From Enterococcus sp. 5H (GTDB lineage: Bacteria; Bacillota; Bacilli; Lactobacillales; Enterococcaceae), in NCBI RefSeq assembly GCF_028128615.1, contig NZ_AMDP01000002.1:310001-374000 (forward strand): a stretch of DNA of 64,000 nucleotides, read 5' to 3'. The position numbers and the translations under genes are program-made. The number at the start of each line of letters is the position of its first letter. Positions within the stretch are counted from its first letter, which is position 1. Under the pieces are notes generated by a model. It was not told the DNA's origin, made no database searches, and saw only the letters and a list, made by a program, of their open reading frames with translations. Below, one piece after another: positions 1-10,800 of this stretch.

Positions 1-1
1 T

Positions 2-1504
2 TATAATAAAACCCGTCAAGATAAAGACAAGCAAAAAGAAGAAAAACAATCTGAATCAAAGTCAGTAATCAAAAAAACTGACAAAACAATAAACAATGAA
101 CAATCTAAACAATCAGAAGAACTTATAGGACCAAGAAATAATCCTCTAAACGAACAAAATAATTCTGAGGAAAAAAAGGAAAATTCGGAAGACTTAATTT
201 TCACAAAAAAAAGGTCAAAAAAGAAAAAAGTCAAAAAAGAAACGCCAGAAGTTGTTGAACAAGTAAAAGAACCGATTGCTAGTACGACAAAAAATCCGGA
301 TGAGTTCATTGAAACTGACCCGACCTACAAAAAAACGCAACAAAAAAAATATCTTTTAATGGGCTTGGGTATTTTAGTTGCAGGTTTCGTTCTATTTTTC
401 GGTTATTATCAATTAACCCATGTAAAAGTCCCTAATTTTGAGGGTAAAGAATTATCAGAAGTCCGCGAGTGGACAGCTGAAAACGGGGTTAAACTCCAAG
501 TAGAACAGAAATATGACTTTGATAAAAATGCTAATATCATTATTCATCAAAATGTCAAAGATAAAAAAATAAAAAAAGGTAATGAATTAGTGGTAGATGC
601 GAGTTTAGGTGCAGATCCAGAAGAGAAGATTTCTTTACCAGATTTTAAAACAATGAAGCTCGATGAAGCCAAGCAATGGATTGAAGAGCAAAAAGCTGAT
701 AATTTAGCAATTATTGAAGAATACAGTGACAAAATTGCTGCAACTGAATATATCAAATTTGAAATAACCAATAGAGATGTTAAAGCAGAGGACTATAAAC
801 GCAAAGATAAAGCAAAAGTCTATTTTTCAAAAGGAAAAGAAGTGTTTGAAAAAGACATCTCAGTACCAGATTTTGCTGGAAAGATGAAAGAAGAAGCAAC
901 TGACTGGGCAAAGAAAAATGAAATTGATTTAAAGATTGAAGAAACAGATTCAGACAGTATCGAAAGTGGAAAAATCATATCTCAGAGTGTTGGTAAAGAC
1001 ACGAAGATTGCTAAAAAAGATGCCATGTCAATCGCTGTTTCAACTGGTAAAGCGTTAGTAGTGCCAGATTTCTCTCAATTCACAGTTGAAGAAGCTGAAT
1101 CAAAAGCCAATGGTTTACAAGTTCAAGTGAAACAAGTCTTTAATGATAGTGTTCCCTATGGTGGTTTTATTAGTCAATCAGTTGAAATTGGGAAAAAATA
1201 CAAAGAAAAAGATGAAAAACCAACGATTCAAGTTGTTTATTCTTCTGGAAAGCCTTATATCAAGGATTTGAGAGATAATACTTTAGAAGGTGATCTGCAA
1301 AAGATTTTTTATGAGGAATATCAATCAAAAGGTGCAAATATTACTTATCAAGTTAATTATGTCGATTCAACCGTAACTAAAGGAACTGTGGTAAATATGA
1401 GTAAATATAATGAATTTGCACCAATTAATTATGTTGTTCAAATCAGTATTAGTAAAGGGAATTTAACACCAGAAGTGAGTAAAACTGCTGAATCTGAAAA
1501 ATAA
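2..1504 (+). CDS. PASTA-repeat membrane protein, C-terminal part (Ser/Thr kinase tail or kinase-less PASTA protein)
   Basis: The frame is open from base 2, so this is a 500-residue C-terminal fragment and the gene starts before the window. A first ATG at 359 falls inside the membrane segment and is not the start. About 115 Lys/Glu/Asn-rich, probably disordered cytoplasmic residues come first, then one membrane helix (about residues 118-138). Four extracellular PASTA-like repeats follow, opening with VPNFEGK, LPDFKTM, VPDFAGK and VPDFSQF, and then a fifth globular module. PASTA repeats bind muropeptides or beta-lactams and usually sit on PrkC/IreK-type kinases. No kinase motif is visible here and the charged linker looks longer than usual, so a kinase-less relative is possible. 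A terminator follows. Confidence 0.8.
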   Translation, partial: YNKTRQDKDKQKEEKQSESKSVIKKTDKTINNEQSKQSEELIGPRNNPLNEQNNSEEKKENSEDLIFTKKRSKKKKVKKETPEVVEQVKEPIASTTKNPDEFIETDPTYKKTQQKKYLLMGLGILVAGFVLFFGYYQLTHVKVPNFEGKELSEVREWTAENGVKLQVEQKYDFDKNANIIIHQNVKDKKIKKGNELVVDASLGADPEEKISLPDFKTMKLDEAKQWIEEQKADNLAIIEEYSDKIAATEYIKFEITNRDVKAEDYKRKDKAKVYFSKGKEVFEKDISVPDFAGKMKEEATDWAKKNEIDLKIEETDSDSIESGKIISQSVGKDTKIAKKDAMSIAVSTGKALVVPDFSQFTVEEAESKANGLQVQVKQVFNDSVPYGGFISQSVEIGKKYKEKDEKPTIQVVYSSGKPYIKDLRDNTLEGDLQKIFYEEYQSKGANITYQVNYVDSTVTKGTVVNMSKYNEFAPINYVVQISISKGNLTPEVSKTAESEK

Positions 1505-1540
1505 TATATGCTATCTATTTGCATATCTGTAATAAAATTG

Positions 1541-1585
1541 AGAGCAGGAAAAGCTGTTTTGCAGGCTTTTTCTGCTCTTTTCTTT
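1541..1585 (+). terminator. Intrinsic terminator after the PASTA protein gene
   Basis: The arms AGAGCAGGAAAAGC and GGCTTTTTCTGCTCT pair around a short loop and run into TTTTC TTTT. It separates the PASTA gene from the uppS promoter. Confidence 0.85.
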
Positions 1586-1656
1586 TGCTAAAAGAACACA
1601 ATTTATTAAATAATATTGAAAATCTTTCTATTTGCATAGGCATTTTTAAAAGATAT

Positions 1657-1665
1657 TGCTATAAT
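1657..1665 (+). promoter_or_regulatory. Extended -10 promoter of the uppS operon
   Basis: TGCTATAAT is a perfect TGn-TATAAT extended -10. No good -35 is present at 17 bp (TAGGCA). It lies 33 bp before the uppS ATG, whose Shine-Dalgarno GGAGG is at 1687-1691. Confidence 0.65.
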
Positions 1666-1698
1666 GGTTAAGATAGATTTTGGATTGGAGGGAAAAAT

Positions 1699-2502
1699 AT
1701 GTTGCGTTTTTTTCCACAAAAGAATAAATACATACAAGCAGAAAGCTTATATACTTTTAAACGTGATGGAGCAATTCCTAATCATGTAGCTATTATTATG
1801 GACGGGAATGGACGTTGGGCTCAAAATCGACGTTTACCAAGAATTGCTGGCCACAAAGAGGGAATGGATACTGTTAAAAAAATCACGAAACATGCGAGTA
1901 AATTAGGTGTGAAAGTCCTTACTTTATATGCCTTTTCTACTGAAAATTGGAAGCGACCATCTGATGAGGTTAGCTTTTTAATGCAATTACCAGTTGATTT
2001 TTTTGATACATTTGTTCCTGAATTAATTAAGGAAAATGTCAAAGTTCATGTAATGGGCTATCAGGAATTTTTACCAGCGCATACACAAGATGCAGTAGAG
2101 CGCGCGATGGAGCAGACAAAGGATAATACGGGAATGGTATTAAATTTTGCTCTAAATTATGGTTCAAGAGCTGAGATTGTGACAGCAGTCAAGGAAATAG
2201 CTGGAAAAACTGCGAATGGTCAACTTGATCCAGCAACAATAGATGAATCAATCATTGCCGATCATTTAATGACTAGTTTTTTACCTGAAGAATTAAGAGA
2301 TCCCGAGTTATTAATTCGTACAAGTGGAGAAGAACGAATCAGCAACTTTTTACTTTGGCAAATTGCTTATAGCGAGTTGTTTTTCACAGATGCTTTATGG
2401 CCGGATTTTACAGATGAATTATTGGAAGATGCTTTAGCATCATTCCAGAATAGAAACCGTCGATTTGGTGGTTTAAAAGAGGTTGAGGAGGAAAATAAAT
2501 GA
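1699..2502 (+). CDS. uppS: Undecaprenyl diphosphate synthase (cis-prenyltransferase)
   Basis: This enzyme condenses eight isopentenyl diphosphates onto farnesyl diphosphate to make the C55 lipid carrier for peptidoglycan and wall polymers. The 267 residues show the family hallmark IIMDGNGRWA with catalytic Asp35, the LYAFSTENWKRP segment, and the C-terminal LLIRTSGEERISNFLLWQ and SELFFTDALWPDF blocks. Length is normal. It is the first gene of the operon, is read from an extended -10 promoter, and its stop overlaps the cdsA start (ATGA). Identification is firm. Confidence 0.97.
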   Translation: MLRFFPQKNKYIQAESLYTFKRDGAIPNHVAIIMDGNGRWAQNRRLPRIAGHKEGMDTVKKITKHASKLGVKVLTLYAFSTENWKRPSDEVSFLMQLPVDFFDTFVPELIKENVKVHVMGYQEFLPAHTQDAVERAMEQTKDNTGMVLNFALNYGSRAEIVTAVKEIAGKTANGQLDPATIDESIIADHLMTSFLPEELRDPELLIRTSGEERISNFLLWQIAYSELFFTDALWPDFTDELLEDALASFQNRNRRFGGLKEVEEENK

Positions 2503-3299
2503 GACAGCGCGTTATTACAGCCGCAGTTGCATTAGTTGTTTTTATACCAATTATTTGGTACGGAGGATTTGTCATTGAATTGGCAGCAGCGGTATTAGCT
2601 GTTGTGGGTGTTTATGAATTGTTTAGAATGAAAGGCTTGGAAATAGCAAGTTTTGAAGGAGTACTTTCTGCATTGGGTGCAGTCTTTTTGGTACTACCAA
2701 AAGATCGTTGGTTTTTCTTTTTGCCTGAAAAAGCCGATAATTTTATCCTATTTTATTTAACAGTTATGATTTTGTTAGGCGGCTTAGTTGCCTCAAAAAA
2801 TATGTATACAATTTCTCAAGCTGGTTTTCCTGTTATTGTAAGCTTATATGTTGGCGTAGGATTCCAAAATTTTGTGAGTGCTAGACATACTGGTTTTGTC
2901 GTTTTGCTTTATGCATTATTTGTTGTATGGTCTACAGATATTGGAGCTTATTTTATTGGTAAACGTTTTGGAAAAAGAAAATTATGGCCAGAAGTATCAC
3001 CAAATAAAACAATTGAAGGTTCTATAGGCGGTGTTATTTGTGCAGTTGTTGTATCTTTATTATTTTTAACGTTAACACCTAATAAAGAGTTATTCACTTA
3101 TAACTTGCCAGTTATGTTGGCTATTACAGTAGTATTTTCGATCGTAGGTCAATTTGGTGATCTAGTTGAATCTTCCATTAAAAGACATTATGATGTTAAA
3201 GATTCTGGAACTATCTTACCTGGACATGGTGGAATATTAGATCGTTTTGATAGTTTACTTTTTGTTTTTCCAATCATGCATTTATTCGGATTATTTTAA
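2499..3299 (+). CDS. cdsA: Phosphatidate cytidylyltransferase (CDP-diglyceride synthase)
   Basis: The protein is an integral membrane enzyme that makes CDP-diacylglycerol from CTP and phosphatidate, the precursor of phosphatidylglycerol and cardiolipin. It has 266 residues and about seven to eight hydrophobic segments. The CDS signature is near the C-terminus: SPNKTIEGSIGG, then GQFGDLVESSIKRHYDVKD and LPGHGGILDRFDS. The ATG overlaps the uppS stop by four bases and has a strong GAGGAGG site inside uppS, so the two are translationally coupled. Identification is firm. Confidence 0.97.
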   Translation: MRQRVITAAVALVVFIPIIWYGGFVIELAAAVLAVVGVYELFRMKGLEIASFEGVLSALGAVFLVLPKDRWFFFLPEKADNFILFYLTVMILLGGLVASKNMYTISQAGFPVIVSLYVGVGFQNFVSARHTGFVVLLYALFVVWSTDIGAYFIGKRFGKRKLWPEVSPNKTIEGSIGGVICAVVVSLLFLTLTPNKELFTYNLPVMLAITVVFSIVGQFGDLVESSIKRHYDVKDSGTILPGHGGILDRFDSLLFVFPIMHLFGLF

Positions 3300-3321
3300 T
3301 TTCTAAACAAGAAGGGAAGGC

Positions 3322-3349
3322 GAGAAACTCTGAATGTTCAGAGTTTTTC
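3322..3349 (+). promoter_or_regulatory. Stem-loop between the Shine-Dalgarno and start codon of dxr
   Basis: GAGAAACTCTGA (3322-3333) pairs with TCAGAGTTTTTC (3338-3349) around the loop ATGT, giving a 12-bp stem with one G-U pair. The purine-rich GAAGGGAAGG (3311-3320) just before it is the only Shine-Dalgarno-like sequence, and the dxr ATG (3358) lies 8 nt after the stem. Folding would bring the two to about 9-10 nt spacing. The T-rich sequence after the stem means it could instead be a partial terminator. Confidence 0.7.
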
Positions 3350-3357
3350 TTTTTACT

Positions 3358-4518
3358 ATGAAAAAAATTGCATTATTAGGCGCAACTGGTTCGATTGGTA
3401 CGAGTACTGTAGACGTAGTTCTAGCGTATCCAGAATTGTTCAAGATTGTTTCTTTAACTTTTCATTCTAATATTGAAAAAGGTATTTCCTTAATTAAGCA
3501 GTTGCAACCGCAATTTGTGGGTGTCGGATCAGAGGAAACTAGAGTTGAATTATCACGTCATTTTCCTAATATTGAATTTGGAGTTGGAGAAACTGGGCTA
3601 GTTCAAGCAGCTACGCTAGAATCAGCGAATGTTGTGTTGACAGCAGTTTCCGGAAGTATAGGCTTGAAACCGACGATGGCCGCTATTGGAGCTGGAAAAG
3701 ATATAGCTTTAGCCAATAAAGAAACCTTAGTTATGGCGGGGAAGTGGGTTATGGCTGCAGCTAAGAAGCATGAAGTTAGTATTTTACCAGTAGATAGCGA
3801 ACACTCAGCGATCTATCAGTGTTTGGAGGGACAAAAACCTGAAAACCTAAAAGAACTAGTTATTACAGCTTCAGGTGGAAGTTTTAGAGACTTAACCCGT
3901 TCTGAGCTGAAATTTGTTACTTTAGAACAAGCCTTAAATCATCCAAATTGGTCGATGGGACAAAAAATTACGATTGATTCCGCTACAATGATGAATAAAG
4001 GGTTAGAAGTTATCGAAGCCCATTGGTTATTTGGAACGGATTATGATAAAATAAAAGTTGTTTTACATAAGGAAAGTATCGTTCATTCAATGGTTGTCTT
4101 AAAAGATGGGGCATACTTGGCACAATTAGGTCCTAGTGATATGCGGGAACCTATTCAATATGCATTGACATATCCAGAACGATTACCAATAAAAAATGAA
4201 AAAGAATTTGATTTGACGAAAATCGGTCAGCTGCATTTTGAACCGATGGATCTGGTACGTTTTCCAATGCTGGCGCTAGCTTTTAAAGTTGGTAAAAAAG
4301 GTGGCAGTTATCCTACTGTCTATAATGCAGCGAATGAAATTGCTGCTATGGCATTTATTGAAGGGCGTATTTCATATTTACAGATTGAAGATTTTGTACA
4401 ACGGGCTGTTGAAAATCATTTTGAAACAACTGAAGTTACATTAGATGATGTGATTGCGATTGACCAACAAACAAGAGCAATCGTAGAAAGATGGATTAAG
4501 GAAGAAGGTCGTTTATGA
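3358..4518 (+). CDS. dxr: 1-deoxy-D-xylulose 5-phosphate reductoisomerase
   Basis: This is the second step of the MEP isoprenoid pathway: NADPH-dependent conversion of DXP to 2-C-methyl-D-erythritol 4-phosphate. From the ATG at 3358 it has 386 residues starting MKKIALLGATGSIGTST, the NADPH-binding start typical of Dxr. An in-frame ATG at 3334 would add an unconvincing MFRVFLFT and lies in a hairpin loop. Active-site blocks are intact: ALANKETLV, LPVDSEHSAIYQC, ITASGGSFRDL, IDSATMMNKGLEVIEAH, SDMREPIQYALTYP. The stop overlaps rseP (ATGA). The gene supplies precursors upstream of uppS in the same operon. Confidence 0.96.
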   Translation: MKKIALLGATGSIGTSTVDVVLAYPELFKIVSLTFHSNIEKGISLIKQLQPQFVGVGSEETRVELSRHFPNIEFGVGETGLVQAATLESANVVLTAVSGSIGLKPTMAAIGAGKDIALANKETLVMAGKWVMAAAKKHEVSILPVDSEHSAIYQCLEGQKPENLKELVITASGGSFRDLTRSELKFVTLEQALNHPNWSMGQKITIDSATMMNKGLEVIEAHWLFGTDYDKIKVVLHKESIVHSMVVLKDGAYLAQLGPSDMREPIQYALTYPERLPIKNEKEFDLTKIGQLHFEPMDLVRFPMLALAFKVGKKGGSYPTVYNAANEIAAMAFIEGRISYLQIEDFVQRAVENHFETTEVTLDDVIAIDQQTRAIVERWIKEEGRL

Positions 4519-5783
4519 AAACAATTATTACATTTATTATAGTCTTTGGAATTCTTGTCTTAGTACATGAATTTGGACATTTCTTCTTCGCAAAGCGTTC
4601 TGGTATTTTAGTACGTGAATTTGCAATTGGAATGGGACCGAAGATTTTCGCACATCAAGGAAAAGATGGAACAGCTTATACGATTCGCATTTTACCAATT
4701 GGCGGTTATGTGCGTATGGCTGGCATGGGGGAAGATGAAACAGAGTTAGCCCCCGGGATGACTCTTTCTGTTGAGTTAAATGAACAGGAAGAAGTCGTGA
4801 AAATTAATACAAGTAAAAAAGTTCAATTAACAAATAGCATTCCGATGGAAATGTTGGAAGCTGATTTAGAAAGAGAACTATTCATCAAAGGATATGTCAA
4901 TGGCGATGAATCTAAGGAAATAACGTATAAAGTTAATCATGATGCGACAATTATTGAGCAAGATGGAACGGAAGTTCGAATTGCACCAATCGATGTACAG
5001 TTCCAATCAGCTAAGCTTTGGCAAAGAATGTTGACTAATTTTGCTGGTCCTATGAATAATTTTATTTTGGCATTTGTTTTGTTTACAGTTTATGTTTTCA
5101 TGCAAGGTGGCGTAACGTATACCAATACAAATCTAATTGGTGGAATTCAAGCGGATAGTCCAGCTCAAAAAGCGGAATTAAAAGCTGATGATCGGATTTT
5201 GGCAATTGATGGTGAAAAAGTTTCTAATTGGAATGAATTTACTGAAATTATTCAAGCAAATCCTGATAAAGAGTTGAGCCTAGAAATAGAATCAGATGGA
5301 AAAATAAGAGAAGTTGACATTACGCCTAAATCGCAAGAGTCAGGCGGTCAAGAAATAGGTGTTATTGGCATTTTACCTCCAATGAAAACGAGCTTTACTG
5401 ATAAGCTATTTGGTGGAATTCAAACAACTATAGACAACTCTTTGCAAATTTTTAAAGCTTTGAAATCATTGTTTACTGGTTTTAGTTTAGATAAATTGGG
5501 TGGTCCAGTGATGATGTTCCAAATGTCTTCAGAAGCATCAAAAGCAGGTGTGAGTACAGTTATATGGTTGATGGCCATGCTTTCAGTTAACTTGGGTATT
5601 ATCAACTTATTGCCGATTCCTGCGTTAGATGGCGGGAAAATTGTTTTAAATATTTTTGAAGGTGTTAGAGGAAAACCTCTTAGCCAAGAAAAAGAAGGAG
5701 TCATTACACTGATTGGTTTTGGGTTTATCATGTTATTAATGGTGTTAGTGACTTGGAATGATATACAGCGGTTTTTCTTTTAA
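4515..5783 (+). CDS. rseP: Site-2 membrane metalloprotease RseP (Eep-like)
   Basis: The protein is an intramembrane zinc protease that cuts anti-sigma factors, and in enterococci processes pheromone and lipoprotein signal peptides (Eep). The 422 residues carry the zinc site HEFGH in the first membrane segment (ILVLVHEFGHFFFAKRSG). A large extracytoplasmic PDZ region follows (GGIQADSPAQKAELKADD), then the second active-site segment NLLPIPALDGGK and a last membrane helix. Start and dxr stop overlap. Its place between cdsA/dxr and proS is the usual Firmicute arrangement. Symbol rseP or eep. Confidence 0.95.
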   Translation: MKTIITFIIVFGILVLVHEFGHFFFAKRSGILVREFAIGMGPKIFAHQGKDGTAYTIRILPIGGYVRMAGMGEDETELAPGMTLSVELNEQEEVVKINTSKKVQLTNSIPMEMLEADLERELFIKGYVNGDESKEITYKVNHDATIIEQDGTEVRIAPIDVQFQSAKLWQRMLTNFAGPMNNFILAFVLFTVYVFMQGGVTYTNTNLIGGIQADSPAQKAELKADDRILAIDGEKVSNWNEFTEIIQANPDKELSLEIESDGKIREVDITPKSQESGGQEIGVIGILPPMKTSFTDKLFGGIQTTIDNSLQIFKALKSLFTGFSLDKLGGPVMMFQMSSEASKAGVSTVIWLMAMLSVNLGIINLLPIPALDGGKIVLNIFEGVRGKPLSQEKEGVITLIGFGFIMLLMVLVTWNDIQRFFF

Positions 5784-5815
5784 ACTATTAATTGAATTTA
5801 CGACGAATAACTTGA

Positions 5816-7567
<1,752 letters not shown>

Positions 7568-7572
7568 GATAG

Positions 7573-7618
7573 AAAAAGTGTGGGAAATCAAAGTGTTACT
7601 TGATTTCGTACACTTTTT
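7573..7618 (+). terminator. Intrinsic terminator after proS
   Basis: AAAAAGTGTG and GTACACTTTTT form the outer stem, and GAAATCAA/TTGATTTC an inner stem. It ends in TTTTT. Confidence 0.85.
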
Positions 7619-7676
7619 ACTTAAGTAAATCCTTTGCCAAAGTAAACTATATCAAACAAATGTTTTTTTGAATAGA

Positions 7677-7705
7677 TTGTATTTTTACATGGAAAATAGT
7701 ATACT
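7677..7705 (+). promoter_or_regulatory. polC promoter
   Basis: TTGTAT (7677-7682), a 17-bp spacer and TATACT (7700-7705). Transcription would start near 7712, just before the leader hairpin. Confidence 0.6.
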
Positions 7706-7715
7706 TAAGTGTGGC

Positions 7716-7750
7716 GAGGCACTTGGCAGAAATGTCTAAGGGCCTCTTTC
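7716..7750 (+). terminator. Terminator-like hairpin in the polC leader
   Basis: GAGGC (7716-7720) pairs with GCCTC (7742-7746), with an inner CTTG/TAAG stem, followed by TTTC TT. It lies between the putative promoter and polC, so it would act as an attenuator or a 5' protective stem. Confidence 0.45.
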
Positions 7751-7829
7751 TTATCAAATTGTCTGAGTTACTTTTTCAGTCAATGTGAACAAAGAATTTA
7801 GATACTGTTAAACTAAGGAGGTTCGTTTG

Positions 7830-10800
7830 GTGGCAGAAAAAGCACAAGAATTATTTGCAAAACTGATTGATCAAATTCAATTAAGTGAACAAGAACGAGA
7901 ACATCCGCTGATTCAACAAGGAAGAATCGAGAAAGTGATTGTTCATCAACAAAGTCGGTTGTGGGAATTTCATTTAGGTTTTGCTGGAATTTTACCCGTG
8001 ATGCTTTATCAATCATTTATGCAGCAATTAGAACTTGCCTTTCAACAAATCGCAGGTGTTTCCGTAAAAGTTTCAGCAGATAAAAATGATTTCACAGAAG
8101 AACAATTAACGGATTATTGGCAACTAGCATTGTTAAATAGCCAATGTGATACACCGTTAGTTCAACGAGTAATTAAAACGCAACGACCAGTAATTGAAGA
8201 TAAAAAAATTATTTTACCGGTTGATAATGAAGCGGTTATTCCTTATTTAAAGCAACAATATTTACCAATTATTGAAGACTTGTACCTAAATTATGGGTTT
8301 CAAAAGTTTCATATTGAACCTAAAATGGATGAACAGCAAGCTAAACGTGTATTGGCTCTATTTGAAGAACGTAAACAAGAACAAGATGCTGCTTTCCAAC
8401 AGCAAGCGGCTGAATCACTTGTCAAACATGAGCAAAAGAAAAAAGAAAAACAACAGCAAGGTCCAGCGCTGGATGGTCCAATTCGTTTAGGACGAAATAT
8501 TCCAAATGATGAACCAATTATGCCAATGGGGAATATTTTAGAAGAAGAACGCCGAGTAACAATTGAAGGCTTTATTTTTGATAAAGAAGTACGTGAGTTA
8601 CGATCAAAGCGTAAAATTTTAATTTTAAAAATCACAGACTATACGTCATCATTTATCGTTAAGAAATTCTCTAATGGTGAAAAAGATGAGCAGATTTTTG
8701 ATGCTATTCAAAGTAAAAGCTGGGTTCGTGTGCGTGGGAGTATTCAAGAAGATACGTTTATGCGGGATCTAGTTATGAACTGTCAAGATTTGATGGAAGT
8801 CAAACATGCTCCTCGTAAAGATTACGCACCTGAAGGCGACAAGCGTGTGGAACTTCATTTACACAGCAATATGAGTACAATGGATGCTACAAATAATGTT
8901 GCAGATTTTGTCGCTCAAGCTGGTAAATGGGGGCACAAGGCGATTGCAATTACTGATCATGGCGGTGCGCAAGGGTTCCCAGATGCTCATAGTGCTGGTA
9001 AAAAAGCAGGGGTAAAGATCCTGTATGGTGTTGAAGCGAATGTTGTTGATGATGGTGTACCCATTGCGTACAACGAAGCTCACATTGAATTGACAGATGC
9101 TACTTATGTTGTATTTGACGTGGAAACCACAGGACTATCTGCAGTTTACGACACGATTATCGAATTAGCCGCTGTAAAAATGCATAAAGGTAATATTATT
9201 GATACGTTTGAACAGTTTATTGATCCTGGGCATCCATTATCTCAAACAACGATTAGTTTGACAGGGATTACTGATGAAATGGTTCGTGGTTCAAAATCAG
9301 AAGAAGAAGTTTTACGTCTATTTAGAGAATTCTCAGAAGATACGATTTTAGTTGCCCATAATGCGTCTTTTGATATGGGCTTCTTAAATACAAGTTATGG
9401 CAAATATGATATTCCGGAAGCTGAGAATCCTGTTATTGATACGTTAGAACTATCTCGTTACTTACATCCAACATTTAAGAGTCATCGTTTGAACACTTTA
9501 TCGAAAAAATTTGGTGTTAATTTGGAACAACATCACCGTGCGATTTACGATTCTGAATCAACAGGTCATCTGTGCTGGATCTTTTTAAAAGATGCGAAAG
9601 AAAATCATGGTATGAATTATCATGATGAATTGAATATGCACATTGGTGAAGGTGATTCTTATAAGCGAGCGCGACCTTTCCATGCTACGATTTTAGCAAC
9701 TACCCAAGCTGGATTGAAAAATTTGTTTAAGCTTATCTCTATGTCAAATGTGAACTACTTTTTCCGAATCCCTCGAATTCCTCGGTCTCAACTGAATAAA
9801 TTGCGGGAAGGACTTATCATCGGTTCTGCTTGTTCGAATGGTGAAATTTTTGAGGCGATGATGCAAAAAGGTGTGGAAGAAGCGAAAAATCGGGCGAAAT
9901 TTTATGACTATATTGAAGTAATGCCTAAAGCAGTATACGCGCCATTACTTGAGCAAGAATTGGTTAAAAGTGAAGCAGATTTAGAAGAAATTATTGCGAA
10001 TTTAGTTAAAATTGGTGATGAACTAGATAAACCTGTTGTAGCTACTGGAAATGTTCATTATTTAAATGAAGAAGACAGTGTTTATCGTAAAATTTTGGTT
10101 GGTTCAATGGGCGGTGCGAATCCGTTGAATCGTCATAGTTTACCCCAAGTCCATTTTAGAACGACTGATGAAATGTTGACAGCTTTTCAATTTTTAGGTG
10201 AAGAAACGGCTCATCGTTTAGTTGTAGAAAATCCGAATGCCATCGCAGACATGTGTGACGAAATTACACCTGTTAAAGATGACTTGTATACACCAAAGAT
10301 TCCCGGTTCAGAAGATGAAATCAGAAATCTAAGTTATACTAGAGCTAAAGAATTATATGGTGATCCATTACCTGATATTGTTGAAAAACGTTTGAAAAAA
10401 GAATTAGATAGTATCATCGGAAATGGTTTTTCGGTTATTTATTTAATTTCACAAAAATTGGTGCATAAAAGCATGGAAGATGGCTATTTGGTTGGTTCTC
10501 GTGGTTCGGTTGGTTCAAGTTTTGTAGCAACAATGACAGGTATTACCGAAGTAAATCCACTTGCTCCTCACTATCACTGTGTAAATTGCCAGTATTCTGA
10601 GTTCTTTGAGGATGGTTCTTATGGTTCCGGTTTTGATATGCCTGAGAAGAATTGCCCGAATTGTGGTCAACGCTTATTTAAAGATGGACATGATATTCCG
10701 TTTGAAACATTTTTAGGTTTTCATGGTGATAAAGTACCCGATATTGATTTGAACTTTTCAGGAGATTATCAAGCGGAAGCTCATAACTATACAAAAGTCT

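Noticed and set aside
16-309. Minus-strand open frame opposite the PASTA protein
   Set aside because: It lies fully opposite the charged Lys/Glu-rich coding stretch and gives a Ser/Phe-rich low-complexity peptide, which is a mirror of the real gene.
3334-3357. Upstream ATG extending dxr by eight residues
   Set aside because: It lies in the loop of a stable hairpin, adds MFRVFLFT before the family start MKKIALLGATGSIG, and has poor spacing to the ribosome site.
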